Notes: a model not told the origin generated them from the sequence alone. Numbered from the stretch's first letter, positions 41,256 through 52,800 are shown. The stretch: DNA of 64,000 bases from JBFYTX01 sp963739515 (GCA_963739515.1 CAVUAO010000005.1:68894-132893); one strand, 5' to 3'. Translations and numbers: made by a program.

Positions 41256-42959
41256 TTACTCTTTCTTCTCGGTCTGGCTCTGCCTCAGGTTATTTAAGAT
41301 ATACTGGATATCCGTGCTGCCCATGCCGAAGCGGTGCAGGGTGTGCCGTATCATCTCCAAGCTGCCTTCGAAGAAAGGCAGGACGATCTCAGTCACGCCG
41401 ATGCCCTTAAGCAGTTCGACATCGCTATCGCGGTGGACCCGTGCCACGATATCCAGCTTCGGATTGATTTTCAGAGCATTCCGGGCTGTCAGCTCGGCAG
41501 CCACGTAGTCGGGTATGGTACAGAGCAGGACACGGGCCTTTTCCAGACCGGCGTGGGCGAGTATTTCCGGATTCGAAGCGTCGCCATAAATGACCGGAAT
41601 GCCCCGATTCCGCAAACCCGAAACCACGGTAGGGTCGAGGTCGATAACCAGATAAGTGAACTTCTGTTTTTCCAACACCTCGGCGATACGCCGGCCGACA
41701 TCGCCGTAACCGCAGATAACGGCATGCCGCGACAGCTCCAGTTTCTCCACCATCAAACCGGGGTCGACGCGACTGGTAAGCTGCCGCGCGAACCAGCTCT
41801 GCTGGCTGAGCCAGCGATAGAGAAAAGAATTAAAGCTCATGATAAAAGGCGTCAGCAGCATGGTAATAATGGCCGCGGCGATGGTCAGATTATACAAACG
41901 CTCCGAAAAAAGGCCTTCATTCCTGCCCATCAGCGCCAGGATAAAGCTGAACTCGCCGATCTGCACCAACCCCGTCCCCACCATCAAAACCGTCTTATGG
42001 CCGTAGCCGAAAAACCGAGTAATCGCCGTAACAATCAGGAATTTCACCGCTATGATAGCCAGGACGACGATGCCGATGGCGGCTAAATTTTCGCGGATAA
42101 ACTGCAGGTCGGCCAGCATGCCCAGCGAGACGAAAAAAAGCGCCCCGAAAGTATCCCGCAGGGGGAGAATATCGGCAAAAGCCTGACGGGCATAACCGGA
42201 CTGGCTAATCAAAAGGCCGGCGGCAAAAGCGCCGAAAGCCGCCGAAAGACCCACGTAATAAGTGCCGAAAGCCGCCGCCAGGCACACCACCACCACCGTC
42301 AGCAGGAAAAGCTCGCGGGTACGCTGACCCGCCACCCTCTTCATCAACCAAGGCATGCCCCAGTAGCCGACAACCAGCATCACGGCGAGCATGCCGACCG
42401 CCTTGGCGAAGGCAAGACCCAGGGCAGTCCCCAGTCCCTCGGTCCCGCCGACAGCCTGTATGGCGACCATGACCGGTACCACGCTCAGGTCCTGCACCAG
42501 CAATATGCCCAGCAGGATACGACCATGCGTGGTATCCAGCTCGCCACGGTCCATGAGGAGCTTCAAAACCACCATGGTGCTGCTCATGGCAATGATGAAA
42601 CCGAAAAAGATCGAACCGGTAAGACCCAGTCCTACCACATGGCCGAGTCCGAACCCAGCCAGGGACGTGAGGACTATCTGGGCGATACCGCCGACGACGG
42701 CAACCCGGCCCAGCTTCAGGAGCTCTTTCAGGGAAAATTCCAGGCCGATGGCGAAGAGCAGCAGCACGACGCCGATTTGCGCCAGGGAGGAGATACTCGC
42801 ACTCTCGTGAACAAACGCCAGTCCGTGAGGCCCTACGGCAATGCCGCCCGCCAGATAGCCCAGGATAACGGGGAGCCTGAGCCAGCGCGCCAGCATACCG
42901 CCGACGATGGCGGTCGCCAGCACGATGAGCAGGTCGCGGCCGACCCCCAGACCTTCCAT
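41256..42959 (-). CDS. CPA2-family cation:proton antiporter with TrkA-N domain
   Basis: A 567-residue protein with about twelve N-terminal helices (about 1-380) including GYLAGGIAVGPHGLAF and LLFAIGLEFSLKEL, typical of KefB/Ybal exchangers, followed by a cytoplasmic TrkA-N domain: HAVICGYGDVGRRIAEVL binds NAD(H), VIDLDPTVVSGLRNRGIPVIYGDASNPEIL completes the Rossmann fold. It exports K+ or Na+ against protons, gated by nucleotide. No KefG/KefF-like partner is adjacent. Confidence 0.9.
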   Translation of the reverse strand: MEGLGVGRDLLIVLATAIVGGMLARWLRLPVILGYLAGGIAVGPHGLAFVHESASISSLAQIGVVLLLFAIGLEFSLKELLKLGRVAVVGGIAQIVLTSLAGFGLGHVVGLGLTGSIFFGFIIAMSSTMVVLKLLMDRGELDTTHGRILLGILLVQDLSVVPVMVAIQAVGGTEGLGTALGLAFAKAVGMLAVMLVVGYWGMPWLMKRVAGQRTRELFLLTVVVVCLAAAFGTYYVGLSAAFGAFAAGLLISQSGYARQAFADILPLRDTFGALFFVSLGMLADLQFIRENLAAIGIVVLAIIAVKFLIVTAITRFFGYGHKTVLMVGTGLVQIGEFSFILALMGRNEGLFSERLYNLTIAAAIITMLLTPFIMSFNSFLYRWLSQQSWFARQLTSRVDPGLMVEKLELSRHAVICGYGDVGRRIAEVLEKQKFTYLVIDLDPTVVSGLRNRGIPVIYGDASNPEILAHAGLEKARVLLCTIPDYVAAELTARNALKINPKLDIVARVHRDSDVELLKGIGVTEIVLPFFEGSLEMIRHTLHRFGMGSTDIQYILNNLRQSQTEKKE

Positions 42960-43044
42960 GATGCGCTCCTGAAGGATTGGAGTACCTGCGCTATTTTAAC
43001 ATGTATCCGGCAAAAAAAGGACGGGTGAAAGGAATAATTTTCCC

Positions 43045-44439
43045 TCAGACGGCTTTTTTACGGGCGCTCCTGGCGACGAGTTGGGCGATAAGACCGCCGA
43101 TACAGAGAACGGTAAAGATGGTGAACCCCACCCTAACGCTCGTCAGGAACTGCGGATAATAACCAGGAGTAATTTCCGCGCGGCCGATGTACAGCGAGAA
43201 CAATATCATCACCACACCCATGCTCAGCATCATGCCGGCTGTCCGCATCGTCCCCAACGCACCGGAAGCCACCCCCAGCACCCGGCTCGTTACCGACCCC
43301 ATGATGGTGTTGGTATTGGGGGAGACGAACAGTCCTATCCCGGTGCCGTAGACCGCCAAAGCCAGGACGATATACCATATCGGGGTACCGTTGCCCAGGT
43401 AAATCAGCATCGCCAGCGCCGCGCTGTTAAAAGCCATACCCAGGGTCGCCACCAGCCTCGGCTGGAGTTTCTGCGAGATGAACCCGGAGAGAAGCGTAAA
43501 TACCGTCATCAGCACCGAAGAGGCAATTAATACCAGCCCGGCCTTCTCCGCCGAAAACCCCTTGATATACTGCAGGTAAAGGCTTAAAAGGAAGTTGACG
43601 GCGAAAGTGGAGATATAGGTAATCAGCGCCGCTATGTTGGAAAGGACAAAAACGCGGTTGCGGCGGAAAAGACTGAGGTCGAGGACGGGACTGGTTACCC
43701 TGCCCTCCCACCAGACAAAGAACCCCATGCCCAGGACACCCACGATAAAGAGGATAAGGGCGAGGGAACCCGGCAGGCTGGAAAAGCCGTACATGAACAA
43801 AGCTATAGCGATGACGTAAGCGACCGTGCCGGTAACATCGAACCGTTCACCGCGGGCCTCACGCCACTCCGCTTGCAAACCGCGAAAAACAAGGATTACC
43901 AGGACGAGACCCAAACAACCGCTGAGCAGGAAGATGCTCTTCCAGCCGAAATGCTCGGTCATAACGCCGCCGATAAGCGGCCCCAACGAAAGCCCCAGAT
44001 AGGTCCCGGACTGGCTGATACCCAGGGCTTTACCGCGCTCCTCCGCCGGGAAGACCGAGGTAAGAATCGCCACGCTGTTGTTCATCGAAAATCCAGCGCC
44101 TGCCCCCTGGAGGACCCGACTGATAATCAGCATCGTCACGGAATTAGCGAATCCCCCGAGGAACGAGCCGAAGGTGGATACCAACAGCCCCAGGAGGAAA
44201 AGCCGCCGCCGCCCGAAGATATCGGAGAGCCGGCCGAAGGGAACCTGAAAAACGGCGATGGCCAGGAAATAAGACGTGCTCACCCAGCTCATCACCACCG
44301 CTTCCATACCGAAGTCGTGCCCCATGGTCGGCAGGGCGACATTGACGGAAGCAACGAGGAAAGGGAGGATAAAAGCGGTGACCGTGGAAATAATGAGGAT
44401 GATGTTTTTGTTGACAGCCGCACCGGAACGGTCGGTCAT
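43045..44439 (-). CDS. MFS exporter, DHA2 (EmrB/QacA) type
   Basis: A 464-residue transporter with about 14 hydrophobic segments. Motif A is GRLSDIFGRRRLFLLG after helix 2; motif C-like GISQSGTYLGLSLGPLIGG lies in helix 5, as expected for drug:H+ antiporters. SRVLQGAGAGFSMNNSVAIL is the family's helix 4 signature. The exported compound is unknown. No regulator is adjacent. It is on the same strand as the antiporter, 85 nt upstream. Confidence 0.88.
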   Translation of the reverse strand: MTDRSGAAVNKNIILIISTVTAFILPFLVASVNVALPTMGHDFGMEAVVMSWVSTSYFLAIAVFQVPFGRLSDIFGRRRLFLLGLLVSTFGSFLGGFANSVTMLIISRVLQGAGAGFSMNNSVAILTSVFPAEERGKALGISQSGTYLGLSLGPLIGGVMTEHFGWKSIFLLSGCLGLVLVILVFRGLQAEWREARGERFDVTGTVAYVIAIALFMYGFSSLPGSLALILFIVGVLGMGFFVWWEGRVTSPVLDLSLFRRNRVFVLSNIAALITYISTFAVNFLLSLYLQYIKGFSAEKAGLVLIASSVLMTVFTLLSGFISQKLQPRLVATLGMAFNSAALAMLIYLGNGTPIWYIVLALAVYGTGIGLFVSPNTNTIMGSVTSRVLGVASGALGTMRTAGMMLSMGVVMILFSLYIGRAEITPGYYPQFLTSVRVGFTIFTVLCIGGLIAQLVARSARKKAV

Positions 44440-44495
44440 ATCAGTAGCGTCCCTGTACCAGATTTACAGCATTCCATTCCCCGAAAACGGCCTGA

Positions 44496-46727
44496 TTATA
44501 CGGTCGATTCCGTCTTCTCCAGCGCGACGATAGCCTTTTTCTCTAACACCGGCGGGCGGGGCGCCGGGGTTATTTGCGAGCGGAAACCGCACTGGAAGCA
44601 ACGTTTGCCCTCGGCGACGGCGCCGTCGTTAAGAAGTCCCAGGTCAACCTCGGTAAAGTTACCCGCCACCTGCTCCGGCGGCAAGACCGGCATCTTAACG
44701 CGGGGCTGGTCTTTAAAATCTCCGGCGGTGATGCCGGCGCAGACGCCTATCCCGCGCTCGACGGTGAGCTGCTCATCGATATCGCCGCTGCCGCCGAGAT
44801 ATTTATCGATAGAGCTAGCGGCGGTCCGCCCGGCGGCAATCGCCCGGATAACGGAGTCCGGCCCGGTGACGGCATCGCCACCCGCCCAGACCCCTTGCCG
44901 ATTGGTCGCCATCGTCGTCATATCCGCCTGAATGGTGTTGCCCCGGCCGGTCCTGACCTTAAAGCCGGCGGGTATTTCCGGCGTCTGCCCGATGGCGCCG
45001 ATAATAACATCGTATTCGACATCATACTCGGAGCCCTTTACCGGCACGGGCCGGCGGCGCCCGCTGGCATCCGGCTCACCCAGCTCCATACGCTGGCAGG
45101 TCAACACCAAACGATTACCCTTTTGGCTAACTTTTACGTGCCCCGTAAGATAATCGATATTTATCTTCTCCTCCAGCGCCGCTTCCACCTCCTCGGGGCT
45201 GGCGGGCATCTCGGCGCGGGTGCGCCGGTAGATAATATGCACCTCGGCGGCACCCAGACGCAGGGCGACACGGGCGCTATCGATAGCGACGTTGCCGCCA
45301 CCGATGACCGCGACTTTTTTGCCCACATCAACTTTTTGACCCAGATTAACGTCCCTCAAGAACGAAGCGCCGTCGTAAACACCGGGGAGCTTATCGCCTT
45401 CGACGCCGAGGGCCTGGCCGCGATGCGCCCCGGGCGCCAAAAACACCGCGTTATAGCCCTGGTCGAAAAGGCTATCGATGGAATCAATCTTAGTATTAAG
45501 CTTTATGTCAACACCGGCTTCTCTGATGACGTCGATTTCGCCCTCGAGAACCGAAGGCGGCAAACGATAGTCCGGGATGCCGACGCGCATCATGCCGCCG
45601 GCCACGGGAAGCTGCTCGAAGACGGTCACGGTATGTCCGGCCTTAGCCAAGTAATAGCCCGCCGTCAGTCCAGCCGGACCCGAGCCAACGATAGCCACTT
45701 TCTTACCGGTCGGCGGGAGCCGGCGGGAATAGTGCTTCCAGAACCCGTAGTCGCGGTCGGCCACGAAACGCTTTAAAGACTTTATCGAAATGGGGTCGTT
45801 AAGGGCGCCGCGCCGGCAGGCCTCCTCGCAGGGATGGATACAGACCCGACCCAGCACTCCGGGGAAGGGGACTTTTTCCCTGACGATAGCCAGCGACTCC
45901 TGGTATTTCCCCTGCCCCACCAGATAAACATAAAGGGGCACATCGATATGGGCGGGGCAGGCATGTTTACAGGGAACCGCCACCGACTCCCAGTCACACT
46001 CCGGATGGTAGGCGGCCTCGGAATCCGTCAAAGCACCGGTGGGACAGACCTGGACGCAGGCGCCGCAGAAACGGCAGCCCGAGTCCTGGAGGGGCTTATC
46101 GAAAGCCGTGCCGACCACAGTATCGAAGCCGCGATTGATGAAGCTATAGACCCCGATGCCACGGACATCGCCGCACATCTGCACGCAGCGCCCGCAGAGA
46201 ATACAGAGATTATAGTCGCGGCGGAGAAGGGGCTCGCGGGCAAAATCGACGGGCAGGTGCTTATACTTGTACGGCACGGAGATTTCTTCGATGCCAAGGT
46301 AGTCCGTCAGCCGCTGCAGCTCGCACTGCCCGTTTTTAGGGCAATTGACGCAGCGCTCGGTGACGGCGACGTTACGCAGGCAGATATCGTTAGGCCCGCA
46401 GCGCTCCCGCCGCTGGCAGGTAAGGCAGGCGTTGGGGTGCTCACTCAGGATAAGCTGCAAAAAAGCCCGCCGGAGCTCCTGCAACTGGGCAGAATTGGTG
46501 GTCACTTTCATGCCTGCGGCGGCGGGGGTGGTGCAGGCGGTGGGCAGGCCGCGCATATTCTCGATTTCCACGATGCAGAGTCGGCAGCCGCCGAAGGGCT
46601 GAAGGTCGGGGTGGTAGCAGAGGGTGGGGATATAGACACCGGCGCGCTGAGCGGCGTGAAGGATGGTGACGCCCCGTTCGACTTCAACGTTATTACCGTC
46701 AATTATCAACTTAATCTTATCGGCCAT
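44496..46727 (-). CDS. Ferredoxin/GltD-like FAD-NAD(P) oxidoreductase fusion
   Basis: A 743-residue fusion. Residues 1-90 are a 2Fe-2S domain (CYHPDLQPFGGCRLCIVEIE). About 90-230 resembles NuoG/HydA: a Cys/His cluster site (HPNACLTCQRRERCGPNDIC), a second cysteine group, and two 4Fe-4S motifs (CILCGRCVQMC, CRFCGACVQVCPTGA). About 245-743 is the glutamate-synthase small-subunit type: CKHACPAHIDVP, VCIHPCEEACRRG, VGSGPAGLTAGYYLAKAGHTVTVFE (FAD) and VIGGGNVAIDSARVAL (NAD(P)H). It probably moves electrons between NAD(P)H and a ferredoxin-type partner. The start is ATG at 46727 (a GTG lies 6 nt earlier). An intrinsic terminator sits just upstream. Confidence 0.88.
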   Translation of the reverse strand: MADKIKLIIDGNNVEVERGVTILHAAQRAGVYIPTLCYHPDLQPFGGCRLCIVEIENMRGLPTACTTPAAAGMKVTTNSAQLQELRRAFLQLILSEHPNACLTCQRRERCGPNDICLRNVAVTERCVNCPKNGQCELQRLTDYLGIEEISVPYKYKHLPVDFAREPLLRRDYNLCILCGRCVQMCGDVRGIGVYSFINRGFDTVVGTAFDKPLQDSGCRFCGACVQVCPTGALTDSEAAYHPECDWESVAVPCKHACPAHIDVPLYVYLVGQGKYQESLAIVREKVPFPGVLGRVCIHPCEEACRRGALNDPISIKSLKRFVADRDYGFWKHYSRRLPPTGKKVAIVGSGPAGLTAGYYLAKAGHTVTVFEQLPVAGGMMRVGIPDYRLPPSVLEGEIDVIREAGVDIKLNTKIDSIDSLFDQGYNAVFLAPGAHRGQALGVEGDKLPGVYDGASFLRDVNLGQKVDVGKKVAVIGGGNVAIDSARVALRLGAAEVHIIYRRTRAEMPASPEEVEAALEEKINIDYLTGHVKVSQKGNRLVLTCQRMELGEPDASGRRRPVPVKGSEYDVEYDVIIGAIGQTPEIPAGFKVRTGRGNTIQADMTTMATNRQGVWAGGDAVTGPDSVIRAIAAGRTAASSIDKYLGGSGDIDEQLTVERGIGVCAGITAGDFKDQPRVKMPVLPPEQVAGNFTEVDLGLLNDGAVAEGKRCFQCGFRSQITPAPRPPVLEKKAIVALEKTESTV

Positions 46728-46734
46728 AGGCACT

Positions 46735-46850
46735 AAAAAAGCTACCCTCGAAAAAATCGGGGATAGCTACCTCCTGGTTTAAAGTCCGGCAACAACTCGC
46801 TTGCCCGCATTGGTTAAATTTAACATTAAATCGGGAGGGAATTCAAATTA
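46735..46850 (-). promoter_or_regulatory. Leader with intrinsic terminator before the oxidoreductase start
   Basis: On the minus strand GCTATCCCCGA/TCGAGGGTAGC (46767-46757 with 46751-46741; ten of eleven pairs, one U-G) is followed by TTTTTT (46740-46735), 8 nt before the ATG. Upstream lie a GGCAA/TTGCC stem-loop and AGGAGG that could pair with part of the terminator. This looks like an attenuator or riboswitch expression platform; I recognise no known class. Confidence 0.6.
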
Positions 46851-46880
46851 TTGACAGGACGAACGCAGGCAAGCTAACAT
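46851..46880 (+). promoter_or_regulatory. Promoter directly in front of the acetyltransferase gene
   Basis: TTGACA (46851-46856), 18 bp and TAACAT (46875-46880). The ATG at 46891 is 10 nt beyond the -10 and has no Shine-Dalgarno. Confidence 0.62.
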
Positions 46881-46890
46881 GTGAGACATT

Positions 46891-47466
46891 ATGAACGATA
46901 AAAATTTAGACCGGAAGCGCCTGGAAATGACCGATGGAAAGATAACATTAAGACCTTACCGCATGAGCGACATCGAGCTAACGTACCAGGCGATAAAGGA
47001 ATCGGTGGCGGAAATGTCGCCGTGGCTGCCGTTTGCGCACGGGGGATATGCGATTAAGGAGACCCGCGATTACCTGAAGAGGCGCCCCGGAGAGTGGAAA
47101 AGGGGCATCTCTTACGAGTTCGCTATCTTCGACGCGAAAGACGGGACACTGCTGGGCGGATGCGGCTTGAACCGAATCGAGAAAATAACCCGCAGCGCCA
47201 ACCTGGGCTACTGGGTAAGGACGAGCCGGACGGGACAGGGGGTGGCACCGGCAGCCACTTTACTGCTGGCGAAGTGGGGTTTTGCAACGCTAAAACTATT
47301 GAGGATTGAAATCCTGGTGGCTACCGACAACCAGCGCAGCCTGAGGGTGGCGGAAAAGGCGGGGGCCAAACGCGAGGGCGTCCTGAGGAACAGGCTAATC
47401 ATACGCGATAAGACGCATGACGCGGTAATGCACTCGCTGATACCGGGGGACATTAAAGAACCGTGA
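46891..47466 (+). CDS. GNAT-family N-acetyltransferase (RimJ/RimL-like)
   Basis: A 191-residue acetyltransferase. ITLRPYRMSDIELTYQAIKES opens the fold, ANLGYWVRTSRTGQGVAPAATLLLAKWGF carries the acetyl-CoA loop (about 107-135), though with RTGQGVA in place of the usual R/QxxGxG/A, and VATDNQRSLRVAEKAGAKREGVLRN is the typical C-terminal part of the RimJ/RimL group. It may modify a protein N-terminus or a small amine. The gene is monocistronic and its promoter abuts the start codon. Confidence 0.87.
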   Translation: MNDKNLDRKRLEMTDGKITLRPYRMSDIELTYQAIKESVAEMSPWLPFAHGGYAIKETRDYLKRRPGEWKRGISYEFAIFDAKDGTLLGGCGLNRIEKITRSANLGYWVRTSRTGQGVAPAATLLLAKWGFATLKLLRIEILVATDNQRSLRVAEKAGAKREGVLRNRLIIRDKTHDAVMHSLIPGDIKEP

Positions 47467-47471
47467 AAATA

Positions 47472-47492
47472 TAAGGGGGATTCACCCCCTTA
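47472..47492 (-). terminator. Hairpin downstream of the small hypothetical gene
   Basis: AAGGGGG, a five-base loop, CCCCCTT forms a 7-bp stem about 10 nt after the stop at 47503 on the minus strand, followed by ATATTTT. It may serve both converging genes. Confidence 0.45.
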
Positions 47493-47502
47493 CGCCCTTA
47501 AA

Positions 47503-47787
47503 TTACCAGAGGTAACGCCAGTCCAGAACCTCGCTGGGCTTGGGGGTGTTGGCGAGCGTTTCTTCCAGGGCTTCGACCCTGGTGGAGCAATCGTCCAGCA
47601 GGGCACCCGCCCTTTCCAGGTGCTCTCCGGCGGTCTTATTGTGGATGATATCAACCTTCCGGAGGAACCAGAAAATCTGAGAGTGGTAGATTTGATAGGC
47701 GCTTTTAGTCCGGTCGTCACCATCATCAACGGCGTCATTTTCCTGTAAATTTTGTAAATAGGCTTTCCATCTGGCTGGTTGAAACAA
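47503..47787 (-). CDS. Small hypothetical protein
   Basis: A 94-residue soluble protein with a protein-like composition and predicted helices: RWKAYLQNLQENDAVDDGD, YQIYHSQIFWFLRKVDIIHN and EHLERAGALLDDCSTRVEALEETL, a possible coiled coil. The frame stays open upstream to an ATT (near 47811) and would add AFAKGVPRL, which also looks coding, so the TTG at 47787 may not be the true start. A longer overlapping ORF in another frame is Pro/Ser-rich and rejected. No family recognised. Confidence 0.5.
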   Translation of the reverse strand: MFQPARWKAYLQNLQENDAVDDGDDRTKSAYQIYHSQIFWFLRKVDIIHNKTAGEHLERAGALLDDCSTRVEALEETLANTPKPSEVLDWRYLW

Positions 47788-47970
47788 TCGGGGTACCCCT
47801 TTCGCAAACGCAATGTTTATCTATATTCTATTTTAACAGGGGCGCCAAAAAAGTCAAGTTGAGAGGAAATTGTGACTAAAGTAAGGGGAAATGCAGGACT
47901 TTTGAGATAGTTATCGGGATATCTTGGATATGTTAGATTAGGGCTGAGTCTCGAAGAAGGGAATCTGAAG

Positions 47971-48168
47971 ATGAAAAAAAGGTGGATAAGTTTTAAGTGC
48001 CCGAGCTGCCAGAGCATCGTTCATGTAAGGGAGAAGTCGACGAATTCCAAGTTTTTCTATTGCCCGGTCTGCGAGGTTGGGGAGATAGAATATAACTTAG
48101 TGACAACCCAGCCGCACGCTCATGACATCCACCCGAAAAAGCCCGGCCGCGTCCTGGTCAAGGTATAA
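47971..48168 (+). CDS. Small zinc-ribbon-like protein
   Basis: A 65-residue protein with two CPxC knuckles, FKCPSCQSIVHVRE (Cys9, Cys12) and FYCPVCEVGEIEY, consistent with one bound zinc. The rest is short and polar, ending with HAHDIHPKKPGRVLVKV, where a His pair might add metal ligands. GAAGAAGGGA upstream could act as a weak ribosome binding site. Converges with the lipoprotein gene, 3 nt between stops. Confidence 0.65.
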   Translation: MKKRWISFKCPSCQSIVHVREKSTNSKFFYCPVCEVGEIEYNLVTTQPHAHDIHPKKPGRVLVKV

Positions 48169-48171
48169 GGG

Positions 48172-48588
48172 CTAACGTATTCCGGTATCGATATTAACAT
48201 TAATGGTAACCGTCTCCCCCGCGGAGACGGTTATTTTTTTAGGGAGGTTATCAGCGCGGTCGATGCCAGCGTGGTTGATATCGATGGTATAGGCGCCGGG
48301 GGCAACCAGGGCGGTATAGTAGCCGCTGGCGGTCTGGCCGATCTGGGTAATGGCGATTTCTTTAACTAGGTTTTTGCCGGACGCATCATAAATCATAATT
48401 TTACGGGAGGAGAAGACCTCCGGGGGGACGGGGCGAGTGTCTCCGGGGATTTCTACAGGGAAGATGGGGCCGATGGTGACGGCGCCCTGTATAAGTGCGG
48501 TTTCAGGGGCGCTGGACCGGCAGGAGACAAACCAGAGGCTGCCGGCTAATATCAACAGAGTCAGCGATATTGCGAATGATTTTTTCAT
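48172..48588 (-). CDS. Lipoprotein with a carboxypeptidase-regulatory-like beta domain
   Basis: A 138-residue exported lipoprotein. The signal MKKSFAISLTLLILAGSLWFVSC ends in a lipobox with Cys23. The mature part has strands resembling a prealbumin-like/CarboxypepD_reg fold (KIMIYDASGKNLVKEIAIT, GYYTALVAPGAYTIDINHAG, PKKITVSAGETVTINVNID). It probably sits on the outer face of the membrane; its role is unknown. Confidence 0.72.
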   Translation of the reverse strand: MKKSFAISLTLLILAGSLWFVSCRSSAPETALIQGAVTIGPIFPVEIPGDTRPVPPEVFSSRKIMIYDASGKNLVKEIAITQIGQTASGYYTALVAPGAYTIDINHAGIDRADNLPKKITVSAGETVTINVNIDTGIR

Positions 48589-48677
48589 TTCATTACCCTC
48601 TATTTAAATAATAACATAATTTTACTTACCTCACCCCCTTAATCCCCCTCTCCGCGGGCGGAGAGGGGGAAATATAG

Positions 48678-48710
48678 AAAGAGGGGCTAGCGCCCCTCTT
48701 AAGAACTCCC
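48678..48710 (-). repeat. Copy of the palindrome family, full length
   Basis: AAAGAGGGGCTAGCGCCCCT and its completion CTTAAGAACTCCC; a perfect inverted repeat AGAGGGGCTAGCGCCCCTCT. On the minus strand a T-rich stretch (TTTCTATATTT) follows. Confidence 0.6.
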
Positions 48711-48873
48711 TTTGGGGGGTGGGGGTTAGAACTACGGGATAAGCAGAAAAAGAGACGAGGGCCCGCCTGCGCCGAGGCTTCGGCGGGCAAGCGGGTGGGT
48801 GGGAAAGAGAAGAACCGAGGGGAGGAGGAAGGGTTGTAATAATGAAATGGTAAATGACTTGAACCATGTATCT

Positions 48874-48882
48874 TGGTATAAT
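48874..48882 (+). promoter_or_regulatory. Extended -10 promoter of the AT-rich hypothetical gene
   Basis: TGGTATAAT, a full extended -10, ends 10 nt before the ATG at 48893. It lies downstream of another in-frame ATG at 48866, so translation from 48866 would need a different promoter. Confidence 0.55.
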
Positions 48883-48892
48883 ATCACCAGTT

Positions 48893-49603
48893 ATGGTCAA
48901 CGAGTTCATTAGCAAAGACGACATTACGAAACAACGAACTCCATCTGAACTCTGGGATTGGTTAATACAAAGAGTAGAACTAATTTGCTCTACCCAAGAA
49001 GGGGAAAAAGCTTTCAGAATGCAAAAAGGGCTTATAAAGCAGCTTGTTGAAGAAATTAACGTTCTTGCGATATTTGGGAAACACAAATATGGAGATACCG
49101 AACAAGTTCTTTTACAGCCAGTTATTGGTAATCAAAATTACGATGCGGTGGTTACTGATTTCAGAACCAAGCCTGCTTCTAAAACTTATATCGAGATAAC
49201 CCAAGCTCACGAAGGCGAAAACGACTATTGGCGAAGGTGCCAACTTTTAGAGAAGGGTTTCGTTCCCTTACATTCTCCAGTCATCAAGACACGTATTAAA
49301 AAAACCAAAATTCAAGTTTCAATACCATTCGAGGCTAACTCAGTAGAAGACAGGGTTAAGATTGAACTAGAAATGATTCTTGATGCCGCAAGAAAGAAAG
49401 AACATATTGATTACCCTTCCAACACTTTTCTAATCATTTCTTTCGAGGATTTGTCATCTTTCAGAGAAGTAATGGATGATAAAAAACTCGACATTTTTAC
49501 AAACGAGAATATTATTACCCTAGACTTAAGGTTTTCAGCACTTTACTTAGTTGGCCGTTTAGAAAAAACCTTCCGAGAGTATAATTTTATTAAGAAGATT
49601 TAA
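48893..49603 (+). CDS. AT-rich protein of unknown function
   Basis: A 236-residue soluble protein without signal or membrane segments. A central block NYDAVVTDFRTKPASKTYIEITQAHEGENDYWRRCQLLEKGF (about 89-130) has Asp and Glu spaced somewhat like a nuclease core, but no clear PD-(D/E)xK motif. The rest is charged with a Lys-rich end (EYNFIKKI). Composition is far more AT-rich than the chromosome. The start at 48893 is preferred because a -10 element lies between it and the earlier ATG (48866). Origin by transfer is likely; the function is unknown. Confidence 0.6.
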   Translation: MVNEFISKDDITKQRTPSELWDWLIQRVELICSTQEGEKAFRMQKGLIKQLVEEINVLAIFGKHKYGDTEQVLLQPVIGNQNYDAVVTDFRTKPASKTYIEITQAHEGENDYWRRCQLLEKGFVPLHSPVIKTRIKKTKIQVSIPFEANSVEDRVKIELEMILDAARKKEHIDYPSNTFLIISFEDLSSFREVMDDKKLDIFTNENIITLDLRFSALYLVGRLEKTFREYNFIKKI

Positions 49604-49631
49604 CTACGATTAATAAATGCCCATAAACAAA

Positions 49632-49668
49632 AAGAGGCGCTTTTTACGCGCCTCTTTAATTTTTTCCT
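49632..49668. terminator. Bidirectional terminator between the hypothetical gene and 23S rRNA
   Basis: AAGAGGCGC and GCGCCTCTT form a 9-bp stem with a 7-base loop. On the plus strand it is followed by TAATTTTTT, on the minus strand by a TTTTTG run, so it can end both transcripts. Confidence 0.8.
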
Positions 49669-49691
49669 ATCTAATACCAATCCTGAAGCAA

Positions 49692-52676
<2,985 letters not shown>

Positions 52677-52764
52677 GCTTCAGGTTTGATATTAGATATA
52701 TTTGATTGCAGATGTATTTTGTTTTAGACCCATCAACCATATTTAGTTGTTAAGGTGCGGAAGG

Positions 52765-52800
52765 CAAAAGAAAAGGTCTGGCGGTTGGGCCGCCAGACCT
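52765..52800 (-). terminator. Terminator-like hairpin inside the rRNA leader
   Basis: GGTCTGGCGGCC, a short CAA loop and CCGCCAGACC, then TTTTCTTTT. A transcript from the upstream promoter that stops here would be about 90 nt. The rRNA would need readthrough. Confidence 0.6.

Larger units (their letters stand above)
48589..48892. other. Repeat-bearing intergenic region and promoter
   Basis: No gene. It contains CTCACCCCCTTAATCCCCCT and a CCTCTCCGCGGGCGGAGAGG inverted repeat (48648-48671), a full palindrome-family copy (48678-48710), a GGCGGGCAAGCGGGTGGGTGGG run, and at its right end the promoter of the next gene. Confidence 0.5.

Noticed and set aside
44574..46736. Long plus-strand ORFs of 300-400 codons opposite the oxidoreductase fusion
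   Set aside because: Shadow frames produced by high-GC third positions; the minus-strand protein has full motif support.
47490..47813. 107-codon minus-strand ORF overlapping the small hypothetical gene
   Set aside because: Pro/Ser/Arg-rich shadow frame; the other frame has helix-forming protein-like sequence.
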